Of a DNA stretch of 64,000 bases, positions 11,601-22,196 are shown in pieces. Location: NCBI GenBank assembly GCA_025267735.1, contig CM046297.1:23214011-23278010 (forward strand). Direction: 5' to 3'. Each line of letters opens with the position of its first letter. The first letter of the stretch is position 1. This DNA is from Mactra quadrangularis (taxonomy: Eukaryota > Mollusca > Bivalvia > Venerida > Mactridae). The notes beneath the pieces are model-generated. The model searched no databases. It was not told the origin of the DNA and worked only from the letters and a program-made list of their open reading frames with translations. A program made the translations under genes and the position numbers.

Positions 11601-14600
11601 AAAACAATTGTACAATATTTTTCAGATGATGTACTTTCTATGCGTCAAGGTTTAGCCTCAGATTTAAAGATACAAATAGATCGTGCTGAAAGAATGAATG
11701 AAGATGATTTAGCTAATCTTAGAGTAGATATCAAGGTGAGGGTCGTTACATGATTTTTTCATGATCACTATAGTTGAGGACTGTTACATAAATTTTTCAT
11801 GATTACTCTATGCTTAAGGGTTGTTCCATAAATTTTCATGATTACTCTATAGTTAAGGGTTGTTACATAAATTGTTCATGGGTTGTTACGTATATTATTC
11901 ATTTCAGTCAGAATAAGGGGTGTTACATAATTACTTGTGGTTACTTAAACTCTCATCAACAAGTATGAGACAGTTGTATTTAGTTTCTTATTATACCTCT
12001 GCAAAATTGTGTGGCATCCAGTTTGTCTTTTTATTTCCTATAATGATTGTAAAACCTATCAGCAACTGTGGGTCATGGCATATTATTTGTGACTTAAGTT
12101 GGCACTAAAATTGAGCTGAGTGGTAAATAAGTTATGCCAAAATAATTTGTGCAGGAGATTTAGAGCAAACTATTTCAACTCACTGACTGGATCATGTAAA
12201 CTTTCCAGGACAAAGAAATGTAACAGTTATTTTATTTGGAGTTTGAACGTTTCAATTTTTTGTTGCTGTAAGAACTTGATAAATAAAGAATTGTTTGGTT
12301 ACAATCTGAAAATCATGTGACTATATACCCAGGATTCAACACTAACAGTGTCCTAGGACTGGGAAGATCCCAAAAACTTGGGAAGTACCCTTGTGATTTT
12401 AGCTGGGAATTCCACCAAGATCCATGAAAAATTGTCATGTGCTTATGTGAATTTGAGTTTCCATAAATTGTTTATCACAATTTGCAACAGCAAATCTGCA
12501 TACATTTTTCTTTTCTTGAAGGAACCCCTTATGGTAAAGTGGAATCTTTAAATTACTGATTAGAGATTCCTTTGCGATCCCTAGTAAAAAACAGTAAGTG
12601 TCAAACCCACATGTATACCCTGATAAAACTATATGTGTATCTATATATACTTTCAGCATTTTGTATGTGATAGAAAGATTGATGAAGATTTAGCTAAAAC
12701 TATAAGATTTATGTATGATGATCAACTTACTAATGATATATATGCATTTGGTGAAAGTAAGTCAACTGTTTTATGACTTTATTTTATACCTTGTTTAACA
12801 CATGAGTGCAAGATTTCATTCTAAAATTTTTTAGTTAAAATTGTGGCAGAAATATTACCCGTCTGGCTCAAGTAAGTCTTATAAATTCCTTATAAATACC
12901 TTATAAATGTATATTATAGTGTATTTATCTAGAGCAGCAGTAGAAGCGTAGTGGTTAGCATGTCTGACTTGAATCCGGAGATCGGGGTGCAAGCCTGGTT
13001 GCCGTAGGTCATACCCTATACATGAGTTGTCAATCTCATGGTAGGGTAAGTTAGTACTGGCGATAGAAAAGTGTCCAGTAAACCTATAGTAGGAAGAGCT
13101 GGCCATCATATATATGACCTAAATATGTGTTGAATACGACAATAAAAAACAATTAAAAGAAAGTAAAAAAAAGGGAAGTATTTATCTACTTACCTGCATC
13201 ACTTTAATATGAACACATTGAGCTGAATTCACAAGCTTGCTTCTGACCCATTGGGAAGTTCAATATAAAACTCATACCCGTGATTGATTTTTTTTTATTT
13301 TTTGCGGGTTAAAATGGAGTTATTAGAAAAATGTTAGAATTGTATCACAACAAGTTAATAGAGTGACCAGATGAGCTTGCATGCAATTATATTGTTCCTT
13401 GAAATTAACCTTTTAATCTCTCATCCTATTTTATGATCGATAAAAGAGAAGTTTCTAGGTGTTTACTTCCGTCAGTGACTGACAACTGACTAACTTGATT
13501 TGGAATCAGATGTAGGAGAGAGAATGGCTATAGGAATTATTTCATGACAAACTCTATGTAAGTATGCCCCACCAGGAAATTGACCCTACAAACCCTTGAT
13601 CAAATCCACCCGGGGAGGTCATACCCCTCCATGAAAATTTGAGAATTATGTAAATTTTCCTCCATTTATTAGATATATGGAGAAGTTACCGGCCTTGTGG
13701 AAGGGTAGGTGAGTGCTGGTTATAGACAAGGGTGCAGGAAAGCTAGGTTAGGTGCGCTGGATGCCGTAAAATAAATAAATGAATAAATATTTAAAATGTT
13801 GTATATTTCAGTTGTGCCATTAAAATGTCAATATGTTCAACAAAGAAGTAATACAGTTACATCATCAGTTGATACAGATGTTAATTATAAAGAAACAAAT
13901 CATATATCCAAACCTGTTGTAGATAATACTTCATCTAATGGTAAGTTCTACGTACAGTCTAGACTGCCTTGGCAAATTGTCTGTTTTAAGCCACTATTTT
14001 TTTTAATGCTATCCTGGGGCGTATTTGAATATGTCTACTCAGAGTACTCTGGTGTACTCTCCGAGCACCAACGACTCAAATGTCCAAATTCTGTAGCAGA
14101 ACGACTAAATGTGGGGAAAAGTCATAGGTTTGTTTTTGTTAGATGACAGCAGTTTATCAAGAGATTCGGATGACGATCTGACATAAAAAATGTTTTACAA
14201 ACACCTCCATTGTCAAAAAACTTTCATAAAAAACCCTTTCAAACATGGTTCTCTTTTAATTTCGTCATACTCCACTTACAGCTCCTAAAAGGCAGGTGTA
14301 TTCAGAGTACTTCGAGAGTTTGTGAACTGAAACATTTGATTCAACTTTAATCTTGCAAATCAAACCAGCCCCTGTATTAGACCTTCGAAACGTTTTTAGG
14401 CAATAAATCAGCTGAAGTAAATAACTCACTGTCTAAAGAAGATGTTTGAAGTTAATACAGAAGCAGGGCTAGAATTTAACAAAAAATTAGACTTGCAGGG
14501 ATTTCAAAATTAAAGTTACACACATATTTGATTGATGACCTGTATAAAGACTTGCTGAATATCAGTCTACAAAGTTAGGATATGAAAATTGTTGTTCAAA

Positions 14601-17550
14601 CAGATCATTTCAGAGCAAGCGCTACATGTATATGTCATTTGCCGAACTTTAATTGCCCTAAAAAATTGATGGTTGCCTGAACTAAAAAGTGGTTGTCCTT
14701 GGCAACCTGACATCCACTAATTTTCTTTAACTGGAATAATGGTTTTATTAGCCGGATTTTTTAACGAAAAAATTTGGCTTATAGTTTTGCAAGACACGGA
14801 CGGGGTGGTTTTCTGGCTTCGTTCGGTGTCATTAACAACTGTGTTAAAGTTTTCAATTTAGCATATATCTCTGCCATTTATTGTCAGATATTTATGAAAC
14901 TTCATACAATGATAACATACCATGTGATGAACAGAATAAGAAAGTAACCACAACTATACCTGGCTTAATTATGGATTATTTCTCTTTGTAATTTTTGCAT
15001 TAAAGATTTTAAATCTGGCTTTAATGTGGTTTCCACATTACATTTCTTGTTGTTAAATGGAATATGGTTTATTTATTTTGTCTGCCATTGTAAATGTAAA
15101 TTATTTGTTATATTTTCAGATTCTCATAAGAAATTACCAGTGTCACATTTAGATCCTACTCAAACAGAAGAATTAGCTAAATTACAACGTAGATTAAAAC
15201 ATTCACTTACATTAGAGGTTAGTACTAGGAGCGGGCGTGGACGAGGGGTTATGACATAGGACTGGTAATCGTTGTATAGCCAGTTCTGGCTTGGTTCAAA
15301 TCCCATCCAAAACCTACCCTGTTGTTTCCTTGAGCTAGAAACTTTATCATACTACATGTAGCTTAGTACTGGGGAACCAGAAAGCAGACTCCAAAGGGAT
15401 TGATCTAAGTTGTAAAAACTTGTTTCACACATTCGCACTTAAATGAATTAGTATAAAATTCTCGGTTGTTATCATTGCTGGTTCTATACAGCTTTCATGA
15501 TCTAGTGCCCAAGCTTATATATTGTACTGTTAAAAAAGGCAATGCCTTTCCTGAGTTGAAAGATTTTCCCTTTGCAGGCATATGTATTGTTTGATTTTTC
15601 TCAACTGTCAAAACATGAGTAACACTGCTTGGTTAAGTTTCTAGATGCAACATTTTCATAACTTTGAAACTACTTTGGCTACTAAAAGCGCGCTGTCCAA
15701 GGACTACTCTTGTTATTGATAATGATAACAATTGTACTGCAGTGAGTATTTAAGTCAGTGGGGTTAATGCATGTGCCACTGACGGTTGAATAATATCTAA
15801 AAAAACTGATAAAAAATGTATAAATTCCATGATTTTAAATGAACAAACAAATATCTGTACTATACAACTAATTAGATTGATTTTCTATTTCAGGGAATTC
15901 CAGTGGAAACATTTCCAGATCGTCCAGCCAGTGTCCCTGCTACATCGACAAATAATGTAACTAATTATGATAACAACAAACCAAGACCAGGTAAAATTTT
16001 GTTTCTTTATTTATACCTATCATGCTCAATGAGGGACCTTAGTCAGTTATTTCCCCTTGTATACTCTTCAAATAGGTAGGTCCAATTAGTTGGATTACTC
16101 AGATTTTACCCTTACTATTCAATGTCAGTTTGCCAAAATTTATCTTAAATAACAATTTTGTAAATCATTTAATTTGATTGAAAATCAAGCTAAGTATTTT
16201 TAGGGTAAAGAACTATCTAAATTTCACCACTTCTGTTAATATCTTTATTTACAAGAAAGATATTAGTTGAAATATTTTGTTATCCTAACATAGGACTTCA
16301 ATGATAAAATCGGAGAATTCCAACTGTAAGGACCTACTTACCAATTGGATTGGTCCAATATTATTAGTATTAGTCCCCTATTACATATAGGATATTAGTT
16401 TATTTCGGTGTAAGATCAATATTTATTTCACGAGTGAGCTAAGGATGCAATATTTTCATGAAAAGTTAAAATATAGTATCCTTAGCTCATGAGTGAAATA
16501 AAAAGATCTTACACTAAAATTAACAAATTTATTGTATGCTTTGAAGGGGCATTATTTATTGTTTAAGTCTGATATGCCTTCAGAGCGGCGCATCCAAACA
16601 GTGAAAATAACAAATTTATTTATATTGTTTCAAAACAGTGGAATATCGATTTTTATTTTACAGATTTAATCCGGGTATTCTTCTGGAAACCGTATAATCA
16701 ACTGCCATCTTTTATTTTTGTAAATATATGTTTGTGTTTAACTTTTAAATGATGGGATTCAGCTTGCAGTAAAAAACTGGAAAAAAACCTTTATAAATGA
16801 TAAAATTTCAAACAAATAAACTACTACATGTATACTAAGCCATTAATATAAGGAATTAGCCAAGGAAGTATAACCCAATATCATTCATGTGTAGAGCCAA
16901 TGATGAAAGCTTATAAAATGTTTTAAATTATTATTGCAGAAAGTGCTAGAAGAGGGAGTGGTAGAGGTCGACCAAGAAATGACCGGCCAAGACAAGACGG
17001 TCCTAAACCTGACAATCGTGGTTCATTTAATCAAGCTCCTGGAGGAGATAGAGTAATTTTAATTGGACGTAAAACTGGTCCTCAGGCTTCAGGTAGAGGT
17101 AGTCGTGGTGGAAGAGGGCGTGGCCGAGGAAGAGTTTACTATGGAAGAGGGCGGGGCCAGAATTATAATAATAGTGACGATAATAGTAATTCTATTGGTG
17201 CACAAAGGAATAACCCCACATCATCTGGAGATTCTCGTGACCAGGGTGCGAGCCCAAGCAAGCCACAAAGTCGTGACCAGAGTATGAGCCCAAGCAAGCC
17301 ACAAAGTCGTGACCAGGGTGCGAGCCCAAGCCAACCACAAAGTCGTGATCAGAATATGAGCCCAGGCAAGCAACAAAGTAGTGATCAGAATATGAGCCCA
17401 GGCAAGCCTCAGAGAGAGAACTCTAATCGAAGAGGATCGGGCCGAGGCTCAGGGTATGGGGGCCGTGGTAGAGGCAACAGTAGCCCAGGTGGTTCGGGAA
17501 GCAATACAAATCGTTCAAGTTCTAACGTCAGTGAGAAGAAAGAAGGGTAA
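5500..17550 (+). CDS. SPATS2L: SPATS2/SPATS2L-like RNA-associated protein (13 visible exons, 5' end missing)
   Basis: Visible exons: 5500-5608, 5807-5853, 6226-6391, 7721-8008, 9456-9536, 10032-10164, 10943-11001, 11626-11735, 12657-12756, 13812-13940, 15120-15217, 15894-15990, 16940-17550. All internal boundaries are GT-AG, and the summed length (2028 bp) stays in frame to a TAA stop: 675 residues. Residues 1-52 match the conserved N-terminus of the vertebrate family ([11 protein letters not shown], then [16 protein letters not shown]), followed by a Lys-rich patch at about 50-63. Residues about 108-230 are Ser/Thr/Pro-rich. Residues about 231-364 form the charged coiled-coil DUF1387 core ([19 protein letters not shown], later [13 protein letters not shown]). 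The last 200 residues are RGG/RG-rich with five 12-residue repeats. Vertebrate members are cytoplasmic, nucleolar or stress-granule RNA-associated proteins; the molecular role is not settled. No start codon is seen: the family normally has about 12-16 more N-terminal residues, expected in an upstream exon. Whether it is SPATS2 or SPATS2L cannot be decided; invertebrates usually have one ancestor of both. Confidence 0.9.
5807..5853 (+). CDS. SPATS2L: SPATS2L-like exon b
   Basis: A 47-bp microexon after ...ttttacag with donor gtgagt. It encodes [15 protein letters not shown], matching the family segment that ends the N-terminal motif (human counterpart ...KEWNMTGKKK). It restores phase 0. Confidence 0.88.
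5895..6080 (+). repeat. SINE fragment in SPATS2L intron
   Basis: Carries the SINE body (gctgattctaaatcatgtag, cagttgtcagtcactga) and a remnant of the tail; head missing. Confidence 0.55.
6226..6391 (+). CDS. SPATS2L: SPATS2L-like exon c (basic patch)
   Basis: Starts after ...gatttcag with [15 protein letters not shown], a lysine/arginine-rich patch like the one following the N-terminal domain in vertebrate SPATS2L and a plausible nuclear or nucleolar targeting signal. Donor ggtgagt; one base is left over. Confidence 0.88.
7281..7390. mobile_element. Palindromic MITE ('TTAACCC' family)
   Basis: Left arm ggcacatacattaaccctgc and right arm gtggggttaatgtaagtgcc are inverted repeats; the element ends in ttgaataaaat, shared with other copies. 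Confidence 0.7.
7417..7680 (+). repeat. Second tRNA-derived SINE family, copy
   Basis: tRNA-like head (tagcacagttggtagctc) then the family body: ccattaataaggtatatgga-type sequence, ccggccttgtagaagggtag, gtgagtactggttatagaca, gtccaggaaagctaggttag. Lies in the intron before exon d. Confidence 0.75.
7721..8008 (+). CDS. SPATS2L: SPATS2L-like exon d (Ser/Thr/Pro linker)
   Basis: A 288-bp exon after ...ttattttcag. It encodes a low-complexity Ser/Thr/Pro/Gln stretch with poly-Ser and poly-Thr runs, typical of the disordered linker before the coiled-coil core. Donor gtaggc. Confidence 0.82.
8260..8417. mobile_element. Complete palindromic MITE ('TTAACCC' family)
   Basis: Near-perfect inverted arms: gcgcatacattaaccctgct and agcagggttaatgtatgc, extended by gatttaaatactcact / gagtatttaaatc. 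About 155 bp, no coding capacity. Confidence 0.8.
9456..9536 (+). CDS. SPATS2L: SPATS2L-like exon e
   Basis: An 81-bp exon encoding [20 protein letters not shown] followed by GKKPAH. Acceptor ...actacag, donor gtatgt. Phase is continuous with both neighbours. It resembles the linker just before the LEKSVKDL motif of the family. Confidence 0.8.
10032..10164 (+). CDS. SPATS2L: SPATS2L-like exon f (start of coiled-coil core)
   Basis: Encodes [19 protein letters not shown] and continues with [20 protein letters not shown]. The vertebrate counterpart begins LEKSVKDLQRCTVSL, so this is the diagnostic DUF1387 block. Acceptor ...attttacag, donor gtgagt. Confidence 0.93.
10277..10655. mobile_element. 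Non-autonomous DNA element, copy 1
   Basis: Starts near ctcgattgggatgtctgga and ends near aatttcaaatcgagcaagcc. It is similar along its length to 36410-36695 (shared: acagaatctgccaaa, gtgatgc..ccatcttgggta, ttccgttcacaccacc). Sits in the intron between exons f and g. Confidence 0.65.
10943..11001 (+). CDS. SPATS2L: SPATS2L-like exon g
   Basis: A 59-bp exon encoding [20 protein letters not shown], part of the coiled coil. Acceptor ...ttttatag, donor gtattg; phase fits both sides. Confidence 0.87.
11044..11308 (+). repeat. Second-family SINE, full length
   Basis: tRNA-like head (ctgtggaacagttggtagag), body aagttgccagtattgtggaa, and tail cacggtgttaaaaccagt followed by an A run. Confidence 0.75.
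11626..11735 (+). CDS. SPATS2L: SPATS2L-like exon h
   Basis: Encodes [20 protein letters not shown] then [17 protein letters not shown], matching the family segment ...LTARQKKAEELKRLTDLA. Acceptor ...tttttcag, donor gtgagg. Confidence 0.9.
11738..11905 (+). repeat. Intronic tandem repeat
   Basis: About four degenerate units of roughly 45 bp containing ggttgttacataaatttttc and atgattactctat, directly after the donor of exon h. Confidence 0.7.
12657..12756 (+). CDS. SPATS2L: SPATS2L-like exon i (HFV motif)
   Basis: Encodes [20 protein letters not shown] then [13 protein letters not shown], aligning with the vertebrate HFVSERKYDEELGKAARF block at the end of the core. Acceptor ...actttcag, donor gtaagt. 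Confidence 0.92.
12930..13150 (+). repeat. tRNA-derived SINE (third head type)
   Basis: Head gtagtggttagcatgtctga and B-box-like ggggtgcaagcc, body gggtaagttagtactggcg, tail in a caataaaaaac stretch. Confidence 0.55.
13460..13577 (-). repeat. tRNA-Lys SINE fragment
   Basis: Minus-strand body with gtcagtgactgacaactgac, ggagagagaatggct and aattatttcatgac; both ends are missing. Confidence 0.55.
13585..13790 (+). repeat. Second-family SINE, head-truncated
   Basis: Contains ccggccttgtggaagggtag, gtgctggttatagacaaggg and caggaaagctaggttagg; the tail is an (aaat) repeat. Confidence 0.7.
13812..13940 (+). CDS. SPATS2L: SPATS2L-like exon j
   Basis: Begins [15 protein letters not shown]; the start aligns with the short conserved ITHPKNNY element after the core in vertebrates. 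The rest is a polar, weakly conserved linker. Acceptor ...tatttcag, donor gtaagt. Confidence 0.85.
14824..15051 (+). repeat. 235-bp dispersed repeat, copy 2
   Basis: Same repeat as 5258-5490; ends 68 bp upstream of exon k of the SPATS2L-like gene. Confidence 0.75.
15120..15217 (+). CDS. SPATS2L: SPATS2L-like exon k
   Basis: Encodes [20 protein letters not shown] then [13 protein letters not shown]. Acceptor ...tattttcag, donor gttagt. The intron bases just upstream come from a dispersed 235-bp repeat that ends about 70 bp before the acceptor. Confidence 0.83.
15224..15440 (+). repeat. tRNA-like SINE remnant
   Basis: Head-like cgggcgtggacgaggggtta and a B-box-like ggcttggttcaaatcc, beginning a few bases after the exon k donor; the 3' half is not recognisable. 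Confidence 0.4.
15739..15800. repeat. Solo right arm of the 'TTAACCC' MITE
   Basis: gtgagtatttaagtcagtgg then ggttaatgcatgtgccactg; no left arm nearby. Confidence 0.55.
15894..15990 (+). CDS. SPATS2L: SPATS2L-like exon l
   Basis: Encodes [20 protein letters not shown] then [12 protein letters not shown]. Acceptor ...ctatttcag, donor gtaaaa. It is a polar linker placed by frame continuity. Confidence 0.8.
16408..16513. mobile_element. Palindromic hairpin MITE
   Basis: Arms gtgtaagatc / gatcttacac at the ends and atttcacgagtgagctaagg / ccttagctcatgagtgaaat inside form an almost complete hairpin of about 105 bp. Confidence 0.75.
16940..17550 (+). CDS. SPATS2L: SPATS2L-like terminal exon (RGG tail and 12-aa repeats)
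   Basis: A 611-bp terminal exon after ...ttattgcag, ending at TAA 17548-17550. It encodes three Arg/Gly-rich clusters (for example [14 protein letters not shown] and [12 protein letters not shown]), typical of RNA-binding RGG boxes. Between them, residues about 571-630 are five tandem 12-residue units of the form SRDQxxSPxKPQ (17233-17412). Confidence 0.9.
17233..17412 (+). repeat. Coding minisatellite, five 36-bp units
   Basis: Five units of 36 bp encode the 12-residue repeats of the SPATS2L tail. The unit length keeps frame, so unit gain or loss would not break the protein. Confidence 0.85.
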
Positions 17551-19323
17551 TCTATAGACAGTGTATATTGCTAGTCAACGAAATTTTATCATGTAGCCAG
17601 GCTACGTGTTGTTTATGTACATAGAATATTGTTGTCATTGAAATTACTGTTATATATATTGTTACAGAGTATATTTTTGATTGAGAAACTGTTCTTGTAT
17701 TTCTGATTAAGTAATATGCAATTTTTCTTCGATATATTTATATATATATAAGTACTTCTATAGTTCATTGCATTATAATGTTATTTTGTTGTTGATGATA
17801 ACTATGTGTATTATACTTTATTTTGGTGATTTATTTTTCGTACTGTTGATGTCATGCCCCGCATCGTTATTGTATATTAACATATATATTTTTTGATTTG
17901 AAATTATTATATATTATTAGTCCATTTCATGAGATGTTATATATATTTTCATAGCCATACTAAGTCGTGTCTCGCCTACTGTAACATTTTTAATGTATAT
18001 TGTACTGTATATATTGCAATTTTGTTATCAAAGGGAGGTAATTCAATATTAAATTGTTTTACAAAAAGGATATAGAGTTGTCTCCCTTGGTATTTTTTGT
18101 TCAATCGGAATTCCTTGCTCAATTCTTGGAAAAATAGACTGAGAAGTTGTGTAGTAGATGCTGTTGAAGTGTATTTCTGTCACAAAAAAGTAGAGATGTC
18201 AACTTGCTTTACAAAATAATTCATTACATTGCAAATTAATTGGGCACTTTGTTATGCCCCTTTTCTCTTCTTTTCTCTTGGAAAAGAGCGAAAAAACATT
18301 TCGTGTGTAGGGGCTAAGTTATGTCAAAACATCAGAGGTGATGCAGTTTGGCCCTTTATCCCACTTGAAAATTTTATATGAAAGTTGGGTCCTTCTAAGG
18401 GGTCTTGAGTTACTATTAGAACTGACCCGGACTACAAATGAAGTGACCTCTCAGTTTTGTTTGTCTTGCTACAAAAAAGACCAAGGGATTCAGATTGATA
18501 ATTAATTATGCTGAATTCTTCATTTAGTCACAATGGATCATGGTTGCTTATTTGTTGTCTACTTATTATTGTGTATCATTATAAAGAACTAATGTTTCTT
18601 GATTTGCTCAGTCCAAATTTTACAATTTGTGCCGATGATTTTTTGGGTGATACTGTATTTGTAAATTTAATGTTAAATGTACCAATTTTATTAAGTCTAC
18701 TTATGTTTGAAATGATGTTATGAATGTACATTTTGAGTAAACTCTACTTATTTCATTAACTTAGATTATTGCATTTTTTTGTTCATGCGCTTTGTGATTG
18801 TATTGTTCAAAATTGAAATGCATTTCATGAATATATACTATAGTATTGCATTTCCCTGATGGTGAATTTATCATTTCATGAGCCATATATGTTCATTTTT
18901 AAAAAATAACTGACAGTTGTAGATTTTTTGTTGTATAATTAAACATAGGCACGAGTTTTGTGTGCTATAATTGAATATCAAGTGCTTTAGCTCGAGTTAT
19001 TGAATAAGCACATCAAAACAAGTGTCTAGTATGTTTTATAAAAAAAAAAAATATAGAAAAAAATGTATGTTATTTCAATTTTAAGGTATAAAAATACATA
19101 ATTTGACCTTTAAGTTAATAAATGATGGGGAAAAACAGCCTTCTATGTGTTTTTTTCGATGGATATCATAAATAATTTATCTCAGGTATAAATTAAAGTT
19201 TTTATTATTACAAATCGAGTGCTAAGGTTATAGTAATACGAATTAATCTTAAATGACAATCCTACTCATGTTGAAACAAAGTATGATTTAGTTTAAACCT
19301 ACTTACTTATTTCTAAGAATGTA
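17551..19323 (+). other. Probable 3' UTR of the SPATS2L-like gene
   Basis: AT-rich sequence without repeats recognised elsewhere in the window, following the stop codon directly. A canonical AATAAA lies at 19117-19122, shortly before the first transposon at 19324. The short open frame at 18508-18723 is hydrophobic by AT bias and looks like chance. The true poly(A) site cannot be fixed from sequence alone. Confidence 0.5.
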
Positions 19324-20489
19324 CAGTTAATCTTGCATAAGCGACCACGTCTCCTAAGCGACAATTTGCACTAAGCGACCACTCTGAGTTCCCACGGACC
19401 ATTTTAACTCTTTAAATCTTTGCCTTAAGCGACTTTTGTCTAACGCGACCAGCGGCCACTGGTTTTGGCCGAAACTGACTGACTTATTTGTGTTAAATGA
19501 CCGGCTCAAATAAATCGTAATTGGCGAAAATCGATAAAAATCGGTAATTTAAAATATACACCGAGAGTACGTCGTCTCAATGTCTATCACCTATAAAGTC
19601 GTATGTCAGGCTAGTAAAATCAATAATTGACAGTCATAAATAATGTAAGATAAAGGGGTAAGTGGGAACAATCAACTAAGTGACACTAATATGATAATAC
19701 ACATTGGACAATTAGCCCCATATCAGGGTCGATTAAAACATCCGTTCTTACCATTCAATCACCGTGGAGAGTTATTGTTTTCTTACACATTTCAAGTCTG
19801 CAAATTTGCCTTTTAAAACGTGCATAAAACGTGTAAAGTAATATTCATTAAAAAAAATACGTAAACAGAAACAATTTGTAAATTTAAACAAAGAAAGGTC
19901 AATATTGAGGACATTATAGACACGTTTTCCGAAAATAGCGTCACGTTCTAATATCAAACGAGGTCAACATTTTTACACAGGTAGTTTGCAGCGCTCGTTA
20001 GAACAAAGAATTAGCTGGCGTGTTGGACAATTATCACAATTAATTCTTATAAATTGTGTGAATTTCACAGTTTTAACTGTAACAGCCTTTACTCTGATGA
20101 CCTAAATATTGGTTGTTTTTATGGCGAAAATGTCCGGGAATAACGGATTTTAACATGAACGTAAACAAAAACGGCCGTTTCGCAATCGTTATTTAAACAT
20201 AAGTTTCACTTAATTGAAATAAATTATTGCAATTTGAAGCTGAATTTAGGATGTTTTGAAAAAAGAAAAATCGATTTGCCCATTACTTTTATGCATTTGA
20301 CGACATTTAAATAAAAGCCCATGCAGTTAAAATCGTCCCGTTGACAGAAAATGTTCTATGAAAATGACGAGGTTTAGATTGTCAGAACGGCTTCAAGGTC
20401 GGTAATCAACATTTGTCTTAAGAGACCATTGTCTTAAACGACCACTTTTTGTCTCTCCCTTGGATGGTCGCTTAACACAAGATCCACTG
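19324..20489. mobile_element. Tigger/pogo-like non-autonomous transposon
   Basis: Ends CAGTTAATCTTG and (inverted) CAGTGGATCTTG, both continuing into TAAGCGACCA-type repeats and flanked by TA (gta/tac). The CAGT start, TAAGCGACC subterminal motifs and TA target site fit the pogo/Tigger group. No transposase frame remains. Confidence 0.7.
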
Positions 20490-20491
20490 TA

Positions 20492-21164
20492 CTTATTAAT
20501 ACAAGTATTTAATCAACAACAGCTAATACATATAAACATTCTTGATTGGAATGAAAAAATAAATCTTGTAAAGTTCCTCCTCATGTATTATATTTGTTAT
20601 ATTAAGTATATTGTTATGGTAGTATTTACTTGATTTGTTCAGTGTTATTTCAACTCGAACAGATAATTGTCACAAAAAGTTATACTAATAATTCTTGAAT
20701 TTCATGTAAAATTATTTTTGTCATTATATTTTTATTCATGTGATACTCAGTAACTTTTCATTAATTTAATTCTTTGTTCAGTGGTATTTGTTGCTCTAAA
20801 AATATTCATTGAATCAGTCAATACATTTTATGCGCTAAACTCAAATTTACTTCAAGTCAATTTCTTTATTTCAACAATTTATTTCATTAGATTTTATTGT
20901 ATGAAAAATTGTTGTAGATTTTGAGATTGCATTGAAATGTTATCAAATTTGTGTCAATGATTAGTATGATAAAAAATCAGTGTACTTGGATACATGAAAT
21001 GTTTGTATCCTGTGTGATATATGCAAAAAGAAACAGTATTTAACATTTTTTATTATGGGAGGGCTTCATCTGTTTCTTCTTCCTTATACAAGTTTGTTCC
21101 ATTTAAACATATAAAGGGTTTATTGTTGCTTAGCATCTTGATGAAGATTATTTTACTGTGTATA
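20492..21164. other. Intergenic, nothing recognised
   Basis: AT-rich sequence without repeat or coding signal that I can identify. Confidence 0.5.
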
Positions 21165-21166
21165 TA

Positions 21167-22194
21167 CGAGGGGTGTCCCAGTAAATCGTGGACTCTGTTT
21201 ATGGCGGAAAAACTACGCGCAACTTTAGCACCAACTTTTAACTGCCATTAAATGCATGTGTTGCGAGTAAGTATGCTAAATTTTTAGACGGTTTATTAAA
21301 AAATAAAAGTTTTGCTTCAATTTATAAGACATTAGGTATGACAACGCGGCGCAAGTCAACGTCATATTAAGACGTCAGGTCTATGAAATCATTTTTATTC
21401 ACTCTCCAAGTTCGCCTTGTTGTGAACAGTGACAAATACTGGCAATGTATTTACTTCATATTTACTTTAACAAATTTGTTTTTGTCTTATTTTTGTTACT
21501 AATTTGTGACATCAGTCTCAAAATATTAGTATGGTCAATGATATAATGGTCCACGGGTTAAGTATCCAACTTAATTTTGAATAACACTTTCAGCAGTTTT
21601 TGGTACAATAAATTCAGTGGATATGTTACACAATAATTAACTACTCTACCATATGTAATATGCACAATGTATACCAAATGATTTATTTTGTCTGTCTATG
21701 TGTTTAAATTCAAATTTATACCCATCCATGTTGTGCCAGGCTGATTATGAAACTGAGTTGCATTTACGTAGATTCAATCTTGTCCTGACGTCATCTTATC
21801 TCGTTGATGTCACAGTTTTTGTGTTTCGGTGCAAACGCGTATGGCACTCTTGTATACGTATTTTATGATCTGAGATTTGATGTGATAATATATAGATAAT
21901 TTCTGCGAATGTCTATGTAAAAATAAAATGCAATTAACAAGTTTAAGTTAAAATTTTGCTGCACACTTGAACTTAGTATGAACGAATATACAAGTGTGAA
22001 AGTGGTTGCGCCGCATGCACATACCTTGTATTAGCTAAACATTAAAAAGACACCTTTCATGCAAATACTTATAGGTCAAATGCCTAATTTGTATAAAAAT
22101 AAGGCTAACAAACAGTCTTGTAAATTATGATCATCATGTGACGTTAGGTAAGAAAGTTATGGACAAAGTACACGATTTACTGGGACACCCCTCG
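21167..22194. mobile_element. Mariner-like non-autonomous element
   Basis: Termini CGAGGGGTGTCCCAGTAAAT and its inverse ATTTACTGGGACACCCCTCG, flanked by TA. The CGAGGGGTGTCCC end is typical of mariner-family repeats. The interior of about 1 kb shows no transposase. Confidence 0.8.
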
Positions 22195-22196
22195 TA

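Noticed and set aside
18508..18723. 71-codon hydrophobic open frame after SPATS2L
   Set aside because: Lies in the AT-rich 3' UTR; composition explains the Leu/Ile/Phe bias and no family is recognised.
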